Part shown: positions 39,885 through 48,565 of the stretch, piece after piece
Position numbering within the stretch: position 1 is the stretch's first letter
Layout of the letters: each line of letters begins with the position of its first letter
NCBI GenBank assembly: GCA_964517875.1
Contig: CAZFEU010000012.1
Location: 1-48,565 of the forward strand
Direction of reading: 5' to 3'
Source: JAJPXC01 sp964517875
Lineage (GTDB): Bacteria; Bacteroidota; Bacteroidia; Bacteroidales; Muribaculaceae
DNA length: 48,565 nt
Notes under the pieces: model-generated
What the model was told of the DNA's origin: nothing
Databases searched by the model: none
Seen by the model: the letters and a program-made list of their open reading frames with translations, nothing else
Made by a program: the position numbers and the translations under genes

Positions 39885-41879
39885 GTGAAAACTAACCTAA
39901 GTTCCCAGATTAAGCTCGATCAAGTGCCCCGTAGGTACTTTGCCCCACAGGGCGAAATCGAGATAGCGGAGATGACCCGCGAAGAAAAAACCTATACTCG
40001 CATATTTGAAAACATGAACGATGGCAGCGACTATATCGCTGGCCACGTTGCACGTATTATTAAGGAAAACGTTGAGCACAAAGGGCATTGCGTCATAGCT
40101 TTGGGCGCAGGTCTGAGTCTGCACAACGTTTATGCCAAGCTTATAGAGATGCGTCGCAACTGCAAGGTATCGTTCAAGGATGTGATAGTGTTCAACATCA
40201 GCGAATTTTACCCCTTGGAGGAAGGAGCGCCGAGTACATTCACGCGCCTTAAGGATGTATTCCTTGATCATGTGGATATTGATCCCGCTAACATACATAC
40301 ACTCAACGGCAATGTAGCCCGCGAAAACGTGTACGAATACTGCAAGAGCTACGAGCAGGAGATAGCACAGTGTGGTGGTCTTGACCTCGCATTATGTGAG
40401 GTAGGTCCCCAGGGAGCCTTGGCGTTCAACGAGCCTGGCTCGCTCGCAACCAGCATGTGCCGTCTGACATTGCTTTCGAGCGAAATGCGCCATTACGTGG
40501 CTTCAACCTATGCAAAGGATACTACCCCCACCACAGCCATTACCCTGGGTATTGGTAACATACTCTCATCTAAGAGAGTGATAACAATGGCATGGGGTGA
40601 GAATTCGGCAAAAATAATAAAGGAGGCAGTCGAAGGCCCAATCACGCCAAATGTGCCCGCATCGTTCCTCCAGTCGCACAACCACGTGCGCATGGTGATT
40701 GACCTCCCCGCGGCCGAGGATCTGACACGCATCAGCCAGCCCTGGAAAGTGACATCATGCGACTGGAACGACAAGCTTATCCGCCGTGCCATCGTATGGC
40801 TCTGCTATGAGACTGGAAAGCCCATTGTCAAGCTCACCAACAAGGACTATATGGATTATGGTCTTGGTGACCTGGTGACACGATTTGGCTCAGCATACAA
40901 TGTGAATATTAAGGTATTCAACGAGTTGCAGCATACTATCACCGGCTGGCCCGGAGGCAAGCCCAACGCCGACGACACCTATCGTCCAGAGCGCGCCACT
41001 CCCTATCCCAAGCGTGTGATTGTGTTCAGCCCTCACCCCGACGACGACGTAATCTCAATGGGTGGCACACTGAAACGCCTTGTAGACCAAGGGCATGATG
41101 TGCACGTAGCCTACGAGACCTCAGGCAACATTGCCGTGGGCGATGAGGATATGGAACGCTACTTCATCGTGATGAAGAAAATTGCAGACGCTTTCGGCAT
41201 CAACACTCCTGAATATCAGCAAAAGCATAAGGAAATCCACGAATTCCTCGCTCAAAAGAATCCTGGTGATATTGATATTCCTGATATCCGCTTCATGAAG
41301 ACAATGATTCGCCAGGCTGAAGCATCGATAGCTTGCAACTACATAGGTGTTAAACCCGAAAATGTTCACTTCCTGCGTCTTCCCTTCTACGAGACAGGAG
41401 CTATCAAGAAAGGTGACCTCACCGAGAAGGATATAGCGATAGTGCGCGATCTTATCACTAAGGTTAAGCCCCATCAGATATTCGTAGCCGGCGACCTTGC
41501 CGACCCCCATGGCACACACCGCGTCTGCACCGATGCCGTACTCGCTGTGATCGATGAGGTGAAAGATGAGGAATGGATGAAAGATTGCCGTATATGGATG
41601 TACCGCGGAGCATGGGCCGAGTGGGAAATCGACCATATCGAGATGGCAGTGCCCATCAGCCCCGAGGAGTTGCGCTTCAAACGTAACTCAATCCTCAAGC
41701 ATCAGTCACAGATGGAAAATGCCCCCTTCCTGGGCGATGACGACCGTCTGTTCTGGCAGCGTGCCGAGGAGCGCAATCGTGGCACCGCACGTCTGTACGA
41801 GGATTTGGGTCTGGCAAGCTACGAAGCCATTGAGGCTTTTGTGGAATACCATCCCATCCGCGAGGCCAACGAAAAATAG
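39885..41879 (+). CDS. nagB: Fused glucosamine-6-phosphate deaminase-like and PIG-L deacetylase-like protein
   Basis: The protein has 664 residues from the GTG at 39885, which gives (M)KTNLSSQIKLDQVPRRYF, the family start. Residues about 30-310 are NagB-like, with NEPGS in GALAFNEPGSLATSMCRLTL. Residues about 370-660 are a PIG-L/LmbE domain with the zinc motif FSPHPDDDVISMGG and the later DPHGTHRVC. In canonical NagB the active site holds Asp72, Asp141 and His143; here the matching positions read Ser (FNISEFYPL), Gln and Ala (GPQGALAFNE), while Glu of NEPGS is kept. The NagB half may therefore not deaminate in the classic way. A single gene; Bacteroidales relatives share the fusion. Confidence 0.85.
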   Translation: MKTNLSSQIKLDQVPRRYFAPQGEIEIAEMTREEKTYTRIFENMNDGSDYIAGHVARIIKENVEHKGHCVIALGAGLSLHNVYAKLIEMRRNCKVSFKDVIVFNISEFYPLEEGAPSTFTRLKDVFLDHVDIDPANIHTLNGNVARENVYEYCKSYEQEIAQCGGLDLALCEVGPQGALAFNEPGSLATSMCRLTLLSSEMRHYVASTYAKDTTPTTAITLGIGNILSSKRVITMAWGENSAKIIKEAVEGPITPNVPASFLQSHNHVRMVIDLPAAEDLTRISQPWKVTSCDWNDKLIRRAIVWLCYETGKPIVKLTNKDYMDYGLGDLVTRFGSAYNVNIKVFNELQHTITGWPGGKPNADDTYRPERATPYPKRVIVFSPHPDDDVISMGGTLKRLVDQGHDVHVAYETSGNIAVGDEDMERYFIVMKKIADAFGINTPEYQQKHKEIHEFLAQKNPGDIDIPDIRFMKTMIRQAEASIACNYIGVKPENVHFLRLPFYETGAIKKGDLTEKDIAIVRDLITKVKPHQIFVAGDLADPHGTHRVCTDAVLAVIDEVKDEEWMKDCRIWMYRGAWAEWEIDHIEMAVPISPEELRFKRNSILKHQSQMENAPFLGDDDRLFWQRAEERNRGTARLYEDLGLASYEAIEAFVEYHPIREANEK

Positions 41880-42003
41880 ATCCCAAAGATATTAGATTAG
41901 TACAATTTTGTTTTAGTAGAATGATTTGTTTCGTAAATGGCTTGTGAACAGCTGTAATCTAAATGAGATAAAGCAACAACAAATAAGTGAATCATAGGTT
42001 AAG

Positions 42004-42035
42004 AAGTCCGGTGGCTCGTGAGAGTCGCCGGATTT
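42004..42035 (+). terminator. Terminator between nagB and queA
   Basis: A 14-pair stem with G-U pairs (42004-42017 with 42022-42035) and loop GTGA, followed by a T-containing tail. It lies about 125 bases after the nagB stop; the DNA between (41880-42003) shows nothing else. Confidence 0.65.
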
Positions 42036-42103
42036 CATGTTTAATAGGAAATAAGTAGATGCGAAATTTCAAGAAATCAAGGGGCGGATTGGCGGGAGTT
42101 TAG

Positions 42104-42111
42104 TATCTTTG
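42104..42111 (+). promoter_or_regulatory. -7 box of the queA-mutL unit
   Basis: TATCTTTG matches TAnnTTTG, 15 bases before the ATG at 42127. An in-frame ATG at 42109 overlaps the box and is unlikely to be used. Confidence 0.6.
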
Positions 42112-42126
42112 TGCTACTATAAGAAT

Positions 42127-43356
42127 ATGAAGAATATCAATCCCAGGGAAATAAGTATCATCGACTTTGACTATCCATTGCCCGACGAGAGGATAGCGAG
42201 ACATCCTTTGCCCGACCGCGACCAATGTAAGCTGCTGGTAAGGCGGGGAGATGGTGCGTTGGAGGATCACCGATTTGACGAGCTACCAGAGTTGTTGCCG
42301 TCCAACTCAGTGCTGATCTACAATGATACGCGTGTGATAAATGCGCGTTTACGCTTCCGTAAGGGTGAGGATGGAGAGGGTGCATTAATTGAGGTGATGC
42401 TGCTCGATCCTGCCAATCCCGCGGATTATGCCCAGAATTTCGCTCAGACACGCACGTGCTCATGGCACTGCTTTGTGGGAAATTCAAAGCGATGGAAGGA
42501 TGCGCCACTCACAGCCAAAGTGACACTTGACGGGCAAGATATCACCCTTTGCGCCACACGCGTGGCACGCGAGGGACGCACATCGATTGTGCGATTTGAT
42601 TGGAATGACTCCAACGTCACTTTCGCCCAGCTGCTCCAGGCCGCTGGTGAACTACCCATACCGCCTTATCTCAATCGTGCCACCGAGGAGAGCGATCATC
42701 ATGATTATCAGACTGTATATGCCGATGTCGAAGGGTCGGTCGCTGCGCCCACGGCCGGTTTGCACTTCACGCCGAAGGTACTTGCCGATATAGCGGAGCG
42801 CGATATACCTCGACGACATGTCACCCTGCATGTTGGAGCCGGTACATTCCAGCCCGTTCAGACCGACAAAGTAGGTGAGCACCCCATGCACAGCGAATTT
42901 ATATCCGTGGGGCGCGACCTTATTGCGGAATTGGCTGCCACCAGCCGCCGAGTGATAGCAGTGGGCACTACATCGGTGCGCACCCTCGAGTCGCTCTATC
43001 ATGCCGGTGTGGCTATTCTACAGGGCCGATGGACGGGAGAGGTGGAGCAATGGTCGCCTTATGAGGTGAGCGACAAGTGGCCAACCGTGAGTGAGGCCCT
43101 TACTGCTATCATGGATTACCTTGACCAACATCAGCAATCCACGTTTGTGGCTTCGACGCGCATCATCATTGCCCCGGGATACGATTATCACATAGTGAGC
43201 GGCATGGTCACTAATTTCCATCAACCACAATCAACGTTGTTGCTGCTCGTGTCGGCATTTACTGATGGCGACTGGCTCCCCATGTATCGACACGCTCTCG
43301 AAGCCGGATACCGATTTCTGAGTTACGGTGATGCCGAATTACTCCTTAAAGATTGA
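42127..43356 (+). CDS. queA: S-adenosylmethionine:tRNA ribosyltransferase-isomerase
   Basis: QueA transfers the ribosyl part of S-adenosylmethionine to pre-queuosine in tRNA, giving epoxyqueuosine. The protein has 409 residues. PLPDERIARHPLPDRDQCKL, VLIYNDTRVINARLRFRK, GELPIPPYLNR, YQTVYADVEGSVAAPTAGLH and FTPKVL, HVGAGTFQPVQTD, IAVGTTSVRTLESL and NFHQPQSTLLLLVSAF are all diagnostic. It is longer than the E. coli enzyme (about 356 residues), with an insertion near residues 90-130, as in other Bacteroidota. mutL starts 5 bases after its stop, so the two are co-transcribed. Confidence 0.95.
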   Translation: MKNINPREISIIDFDYPLPDERIARHPLPDRDQCKLLVRRGDGALEDHRFDELPELLPSNSVLIYNDTRVINARLRFRKGEDGEGALIEVMLLDPANPADYAQNFAQTRTCSWHCFVGNSKRWKDAPLTAKVTLDGQDITLCATRVAREGRTSIVRFDWNDSNVTFAQLLQAAGELPIPPYLNRATEESDHHDYQTVYADVEGSVAAPTAGLHFTPKVLADIAERDIPRRHVTLHVGAGTFQPVQTDKVGEHPMHSEFISVGRDLIAELAATSRRVIAVGTTSVRTLESLYHAGVAILQGRWTGEVEQWSPYEVSDKWPTVSEALTAIMDYLDQHQQSTFVASTRIIIAPGYDYHIVSGMVTNFHQPQSTLLLLVSAFTDGDWLPMYRHALEAGYRFLSYGDAELLLKD

Positions 43357-43361
43357 TCGAG

Positions 43362-45263
43362 ATGGACGACAGAATAAGACTTTTACCCGACTCAGTAGCC
43401 AATCTTATTGCCGCAGGCGAGGTGATTCAACGTCCCTCCTCGGTGGTGAAGGAGCTTGTGGAAAATTCCATTGACGCTGGCGCAACCGAGGTGCAGCTGA
43501 TAGTAAAGGATGCCGGACGTACACTGATCCAGGTTATTGATAACGGTTGTGGCATGTCGCCCACTGATGCGCGTATGGCTTTCGAACGTCATGCCACCTC
43601 AAAGATTGTTAAGGCCGAGGACTTGTTTACGCTTATGACCATGGGATTTCGCGGCGAGGCGCTCCCGACAGTAGCTGCCGTAGCCGATATCGACCTGCGC
43701 TCGATGCCTCACGGCGAAAGTATTGGTATCCGACTTATTATTACTGATAATAAGGTTGAGAGTCATAACCCCGAAGCATGTGTGCCGGGTACCAACATAA
43801 TGGTGAAAAATATATTCAGCCGACTGCCTGCGCGACGAAAATTTCTTAAGCGCGATGCGGTGGAGCTGAGCCATATAGTACATGAATTTGAACGTTTGGC
43901 CCTTGTAAATCCAAGTGTTGAGTTCACATTGATGCATAATGGCACGGTGATGCATAAGCTGAGTAAAGCTCCGTTGAAGCAGCGTATCGCCGACCTGTTC
44001 GGCAAAGCTGTGGGACATCAGCTCATACCCGTCGAGGCCGATACCACGTTGATAAAAATCAGTGGTTTTGTGGGCTTGCCCGAACATGCCCGCCGCCGCA
44101 ATGCGCTGCAATACTTCTTTGTCAACGGACGCAATATGCGCCATCCATATTTTCATAGGGCGGTGATGCAGTGCTACGACAATCTTATTGCCGCTGACGC
44201 TCATCCTGTGTATTTCCTTAACTTCGAGGTCGATCCCACCACTATTGACGTTAACATCAGCCCTACGAAGAATGAGATAAAATTTGAGAATGAGCAAGCT
44301 ATCTGGCAGATTCTTACGGCATCAATCCGTGAGTCGTTGGGACGATATAACGCAACACCGGCTATAGATTTTGACCGTGAGAATGCTCCCGAAATCCCTG
44401 CGTTTGACCCGTTGAGCAGCACAGGGAGTGCCCCAATTGAGCACGATCCGAGTTTCAATCCCTTTACATCACCATTCCGGTCGGAGCTCGGCGGACTGTC
44501 GGGGAGTGTGATTAACGGAGGAGCCCCGTCAGCTCATAAAGGTGTGCCGACAGCCCGCGAGAGGGTTGCAAGTCAGTTATCCAACTGGGATAAACTTTAT
44601 GCCGATTTCCACCGCGGGTCGGAAGACGCACAGGTATCCACCGCGTCGAGCGCTCTCAATGAAGTGGACAATGCGCAACTTGACCTTGACGACAATGGAA
44701 TGCCCACAACTTTGCTACAGCTACGCAACCGATATATTATTTCACCATCGTCAACCGGGCTGATGGTGGTCGATCAGCACCGAGCACATGAACGTGTGCT
44801 TTATGAGCAATACCTTGCGATGGTCGAGAGTGGCGCTATGGCTACCCAGCGCCTTATATTCCCTGAGAGCGTCGAACTCACTATGACTCAGAGCATCATG
44901 CTTGAGACGGTTCTCGATCAGGTGACAGAGATGGGATTTGACCTTTCGCCGCTTGGCAATAATGTATGGGCCATCAATGGTCAGCCGGCCGTAATCGACA
45001 AGGGTAATCCTAAAGAGGCATTGCTTGCCATAATTGATGATTTCAGCACTACGGGCATTGACCCATCGCAGGATTTGTACTCAAGGGTGGCGCAGTCAAT
45101 GGCCCGAGCCTCAGCGATACGCCCGGGTCAGGTGTTGACACAACCGGAGATGGAGAGGTTGCTCAGCGATCTGCTCAAACTCGCAACTCCCAATTATACC
45201 CCTGATGGGCGCACGGTGATATCGATAATACCGATGGCGGATATTTCGCGCCTTTTTGAGTGA
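43362..45263 (+). CDS. mutL: DNA mismatch repair protein MutL
   Basis: MutL links mismatch recognition by MutS to strand removal. The protein has 633 residues from the ATG at 43362. The GHKL ATPase domain has IAAGEVIQRPSSVVKELVEN followed by SIDAGA, DNGCGM and GFRGEALPTVAAVA; the transducer domain has FVNGRNMRHPYFHRAV and VDVNISPTKNEIKF-like sequence (IDVNISPTKNEIKF). A linker of about 100 residues (about 335-440) leads to the C-terminal dimer domain. There GLMVVDQHRAHERVLYEQYL resembles the endonuclease motif DQHA(x)2E(x)4E with Arg for Ala, so a MutH-less, self-nicking enzyme is likely. It ends nine bases from the convergent AraC gene. Confidence 0.95.
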   Translation: MDDRIRLLPDSVANLIAAGEVIQRPSSVVKELVENSIDAGATEVQLIVKDAGRTLIQVIDNGCGMSPTDARMAFERHATSKIVKAEDLFTLMTMGFRGEALPTVAAVADIDLRSMPHGESIGIRLIITDNKVESHNPEACVPGTNIMVKNIFSRLPARRKFLKRDAVELSHIVHEFERLALVNPSVEFTLMHNGTVMHKLSKAPLKQRIADLFGKAVGHQLIPVEADTTLIKISGFVGLPEHARRRNALQYFFVNGRNMRHPYFHRAVMQCYDNLIAADAHPVYFLNFEVDPTTIDVNISPTKNEIKFENEQAIWQILTASIRESLGRYNATPAIDFDRENAPEIPAFDPLSSTGSAPIEHDPSFNPFTSPFRSELGGLSGSVINGGAPSAHKGVPTARERVASQLSNWDKLYADFHRGSEDAQVSTASSALNEVDNAQLDLDDNGMPTTLLQLRNRYIISPSSTGLMVVDQHRAHERVLYEQYLAMVESGAMATQRLIFPESVELTMTQSIMLETVLDQVTEMGFDLSPLGNNVWAINGQPAVIDKGNPKEALLAIIDDFSTTGIDPSQDLYSRVAQSMARASAIRPGQVLTQPEMERLLSDLLKLATPNYTPDGRTVISIIPMADISRLFE

Positions 45264-45272
45264 TGTGAGCGT

Positions 45273-46169
45273 CTATATTGAATTTTCGTTGCGGTATTGA
45301 CGCGGTGATTGTCCGGTGTGGTGTTTGAAATATTTCCCAAAAAACGACTGATTGGGGAATGACAGTTCTGCGCTGATTTCCTTGATGCTCATGTCCGAAG
45401 CCGAGAGAAGCATCTTGGCCTCGAGGATCACATATAAGTCAATCCATTCTCCGGCGGTGCGACCGCTGCACTCCTTTACTACTGATGACAAGTGCTTGGA
45501 AGTGACGGCAATATGGTCGGCGTAGAACGACACGCTCCGCTCATGCTTGAAGTGCTTTTCAACCAGCTGCAGGAATTTGTAGTACAGCTCATCGCTACGT
45601 CGTCGCGAAGTGCTTGGTGTGTTCACGATATAATGTGAATAAACGCCGATGGTTTCGTAAAGTATAGTCTCGCCTAAGTGGCGAAGAATGAGGTCATTGT
45701 CGTTTGGACGGTCTTTGCGGAGCATGATTCGCTGCAGCAGATCGTGAAGCATGGTCTGAGTGGTGAGCTCCTCGCTGGAAATCTTGATAACCGGTGTTTC
45801 GTTGGAGTGCAGAAAGCACATCACTACGCGCGACATATAAGGTATGGTGCCGGAGAGGGTGCGCATTGAAGCCACGATGGAGAATCCTTTGAAATCTGAT
45901 GATGTGGTGACCCCCTGGAGTGTCTGACCCGGGCCGAGCACCATCATGCTGCTGGGGGTGAGCTTGTGATCGGCAAGGTCAACTGATAGCGTGGCTTCAC
46001 CCTCGACACACACTACCGATACAGCCGAGTTGAGTTTGATGGGGAGTTCAAGATGCGACAACAGGTCGGTGCTGTTGACCAAAAGCAGCCCCATATTGAC
46101 ATTCACTGCCCCTGCTGACAGGGGCAGTGATGTTAATCTGGCTAATTTACGGAATGTGTTATTGACCAT
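45273..46169 (-). CDS. AraC-family transcriptional regulator
   Basis: The protein has 298 residues. The N-terminal 170 residues form a cupin-like sensing domain (SVVCVEGEATLSVDLADHKL, SSMMVLGPGQTLQGVTTSSD). The C-terminal 100 residues hold two helix-turn-helix units: ERSVSFYADHIAVTSKHLSS, then MSIKEISAELSFPNQSFFGK with YFKHHTGQSPRQYR. It starts 14 bases after the alaS stop on the same strand, so it may be co-transcribed with alaS. The ligand and target genes are unknown. Confidence 0.92.
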   Translation of the reverse strand: MVNNTFRKLARLTSLPLSAGAVNVNMGLLLVNSTDLLSHLELPIKLNSAVSVVCVEGEATLSVDLADHKLTPSSMMVLGPGQTLQGVTTSSDFKGFSIVASMRTLSGTIPYMSRVVMCFLHSNETPVIKISSEELTTQTMLHDLLQRIMLRKDRPNDNDLILRHLGETILYETIGVYSHYIVNTPSTSRRRSDELYYKFLQLVEKHFKHERSVSFYADHIAVTSKHLSSVVKECSGRTAGEWIDLYVILEAKMLLSASDMSIKEISAELSFPNQSFFGKYFKHHTGQSPRQYRNENSI

Positions 46170-46183
46170 CAGTGCGATTGGGT

Positions 46184-48565
46184 TTACAGCTGGTCAATGA
46201 GGGCTTGGAACGCTTGAGCTATTGCCTCGGCATCCTTACCGCCTGCTTGGGCGAATCCTGGCTGGCCGCCACCTCCACCCTTGATGGCTTTGGCTGCGTT
46301 TCGCACCATTGTTGAGGCGTTGTGTCCCGATTTCACCACATCGTCGGTGAGCATTACCGACAATAGAGGCTTGCCGCCCATATCGGTTGTGGCTGCTATG
46401 AATGCGGTATTTTCGGGTGATAGAGCTCGCACGTTGAAAGCTACGTTTTTCACTACGTCGGGCAGGCGTACACCCTGAAGAGTCACAACCTTGATGCCAT
46501 TGACTGTGGTGCTTTGTTCAAGACGCTGCTTGGCAAGGTTGGCCACTTTCTCGGCCATGTATTCTTCGGCTTGGCGACGGAGCTCGGCGTTGTCCTCAAG
46601 CGATTTACGCAGTGCCTGCACGAGGTTGGGGGCGTTGTTGAAGAGCTGCCCTATCTCTTTGAGAGTGTCTGACATCTCATCGATCGCGTTCTCCATCCTT
46701 TCGCCGGTTATTGCTTCGATACGGCGTATGCCTGCGGCGATAGAGCTTTCGGAGATGATTCGTATCATGCCGATATTACCGGTATTGGCCACGTGTGTGC
46801 CGCCACACAGCTCAACCGAGTCGCCGTACTTGATCACACGCACCTCATCACCATATTTTTCGCCGAACAGAGCCATGGCTCCCATCTGGCGTGCGTCGGC
46901 GATGGGCACATTGCGGTGTTCATCGCGGGGTATTGCCATGCGCACACGGCGGTTGGCAAGGTGCTCCACCTTACGTATCTCCTCGGGAGTGAGTTTCTGG
47001 AAGTGGCTGAAGTCGAATCGTAGCACCTCGGGTGATACGAACGATCCGCGCTGCTCCACGTGTGTGCCGAGTACCTCTCGCAGTGCTTGGTGCAGCAGGT
47101 GAGTTGCGGTATGGTTGGCCGATGTGGCTTCGCGGGCGTCCATGTCGACCTTGGCTTCGAATGTGGCTGTGACATCGGTGGGAAGCTTTTCGGTGATATG
47201 TACACCGATACCGTTCTCACGCTTGGTGTCAACCACTTGTATCACCTCATCGCCGTTAATCAGCTGGCCTCGGTCGCCCACTTGACCACCCATTTCGGCG
47301 TAGAAAGGTGTCACTGATAGAACTACCTGGTAAAACTCGCGGTTTTTCTGCTTCACCTTGCGGTAGCGGAGTATCTGGGTGGGGGTTGAAGTCTCGTCAT
47401 AGCCAACAAACTTCTGCTCACCTTCGCGCACTGTCATCCAGTCGGTGGCCTCGACTGCGGCAGCATTGCGGGCGCGTGTCTTTTGAGCTTCCATCTCAGC
47501 GTCAAACTCCTTCTGATCAAGGCTCATTCCACGCTCCTTGAGTATGAGCTGGGTGAGGTCGAGGGGGAACCCGTAGGTGTCGTAGAGGGTGAAGGCGTCC
47601 TTGCCCGAAATCTCTGTCTTGCCGGCTTTTTGCGCCTCGGCAATTTTTGAGTCAAGTAGCTTCATGCCGTTCTCAAGGGTGCGGAGAAATGAATCCTCCT
47701 CTTCCTTGATTACCTTGATTATCAAGTCGCGTTGATTTTTTATTTCGGGATATGCCTCACCCATCGAGTCGATAAGGGTGTCGACTAATCGATAAATAAA
47801 GGCATCCTTTTGGCCAAGGAATGTATAAGCGTAGCGGATGGCACGGCGCAGGATACGGCGTATCACATATCCCGCCTTGGCGTTGCCGGGTAGTTGAGAG
47901 TCGGCTATGGCGAATGCTATCGTGCGCACATGGTCGGCGATTACACGCATTGCCACGTCTACGTCCTTGTTTTCTCCATATTTCTTGCCTGAGAGTGCCG
48001 ATATTGTGTTGATAAGCGGGGTGAATACATCGGTGTCGTAGTTTGAGGTTTTCCCTTGCAGGGCCATGCATAAGCGTTCGAAGCCCATGCCGGTATCAAT
48101 CACCTTGGCCGGGAGGGGCTCCAGCGAATGGTCAGCTTTGCGGTTATACTGCATGAACACCAGGTTCCAGATTTCGATCACCTGCGGATGGTCATGGTTT
48201 ACCAGGGCAGCGCCATCGATTTTTGCACGTTCTTCGTCACTGCGCAGGTCGATGTGTATTTCCGAGCAGGGGCCACAAGGTCCGGTATCGCCCATTTCCC
48301 AGAAATTGTCGTGCTTGTTGCCGTTGATGATGTGGTCTTTGGGGAGGTGTTTTTCCCAATAGCTTGCAGCCTCGTCGTCGCGGCTCAGTCCATCTTCCTC
48401 TGAACCCTCAAATACGGTGGCATACAGGCGCTTGGGGTCGAGATGCAGCACGTCTACGAGATATTCCCATGCCCAGTCGATAGCTTCTTTCTTGAAGTAA
48501 TCGCCAAACGGCCAGTTGCCGAGCATCTCGAACATTGTGTGGTGCTAGGTGTCGTGGCCCACTTC
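46184..48565 (-). CDS. alaS: Alanyl-tRNA synthetase, 5' end outside the window, with an amber codon near the edge
   Basis: AlaRS charges tRNA-Ala with alanine. From the ATG at 48535 there are 783 residues, and the usual N-terminal 80 or so lie beyond the right edge. MFEMLGNWPFGDYFKKEA, GDTGPCGPCSEIH, the editing-domain zinc motifs NHTATHLLHQAL and ELCGGTHV, and the C-terminal GGGGQPGFAQAGGKDAEA are all present. Upstream of that ATG the frame reads EVGHDT-stop-HHT, where relatives have EVGHDTYHHT. The TAG is at 48547-48545. A C-to-G change in a Tyr codon of an essential gene, 20 bases from the edge, is more likely a sequence-end error than a real mutation. The AraC gene follows after 14 bases. 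Confidence 0.93.

Noticed and set aside
3842..48547. Two in-frame TAG codons (abiEii and alaS) as a sign of TAG recoding.
   Set aside because: TAG is the terminal codon of intact genes here, such as the lolA-like gene (17818-17820) and nagB (41877-41879), and the two cases would need different amino acids (Trp and Tyr).

Overview
The window looks like chromosomal DNA of a gut Bacteroidales bacterium, most likely Muribaculaceae (the S24-7 group). The reasons are Bacteroidota-type promoters (TTG or TTTG, about 20 bases, TAnnTTTG) before many genes, little Shine-Dalgarno signal, many lipoproteins with an SxC lipobox, secreted proteins ending in type IX secretion (T9SS) C-terminal domains, the Bacteroidota form of RNA polymerase omega after bamD, and a fused NagB/PIG-L protein. 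The family-level placement is inference. TAG ends several ordinary genes (lolA, nagB), so the genetic code is standard.

Layout. 1-4207 is an eroded defence or mobility island on AT-rich DNA: a broken DUF1016 (YhcG-like) nuclease gene, two 187-base direct repeats flanking a small unknown gene, the tail of a tyrosine recombinase, and an AbiE toxin-antitoxin pair whose toxin has an in-frame amber codon. 4261-7050 holds an outer-membrane porin-like gene and the rpsF-rpsR-rplI operon. 7225-8140 has a truncated RhuM-type gene joined tail to tail with a DNA glycosylase gene. 8344-12957 is a three-gene operon of secreted proteins, two of which look like metzincin proteases that have lost their zinc-binding histidines. 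13190-18794 is a housekeeping run: dedA, rpe, ftsK, lolA-like, trxB. 18909-26522 (minus) is a seven-gene envelope cluster: two LysM proteins, a coiled-coil lipoprotein and four further lipoproteins, two of them tandem FGE-domain paralogues. 27156-30017 (minus) is a secreted GHL10 glycoside hydrolase. 30300-36810 is accessory DNA: a DUF3828 protein, two further DUF1016 fragments about 4.2 kb apart that enclose a T9SS cargo gene and a vWA/Big2/FISUMP protein, and a DUF4595 lipoprotein. 36986-48565 is core again: bamD, rpoZ, rpsO, an unknown secreted protein, nagB-PIG-L, queA, mutL, an AraC regulator and alaS, which runs off the right edge and shows an amber codon there.

The most unusual signal is a pair of related structured RNAs of about 310-345 nt, at 26583-26926 (minus) and 31639-31949 (plus). 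They share sequence blocks, covarying stems and a terminal rod that ends in a U-tract, and each stops 54-59 nt before the start codon of a secreted-protein gene. They could be transcription-attenuating leaders or trans-acting small RNAs with 6S-like tails. I cannot match them to a named family with confidence.
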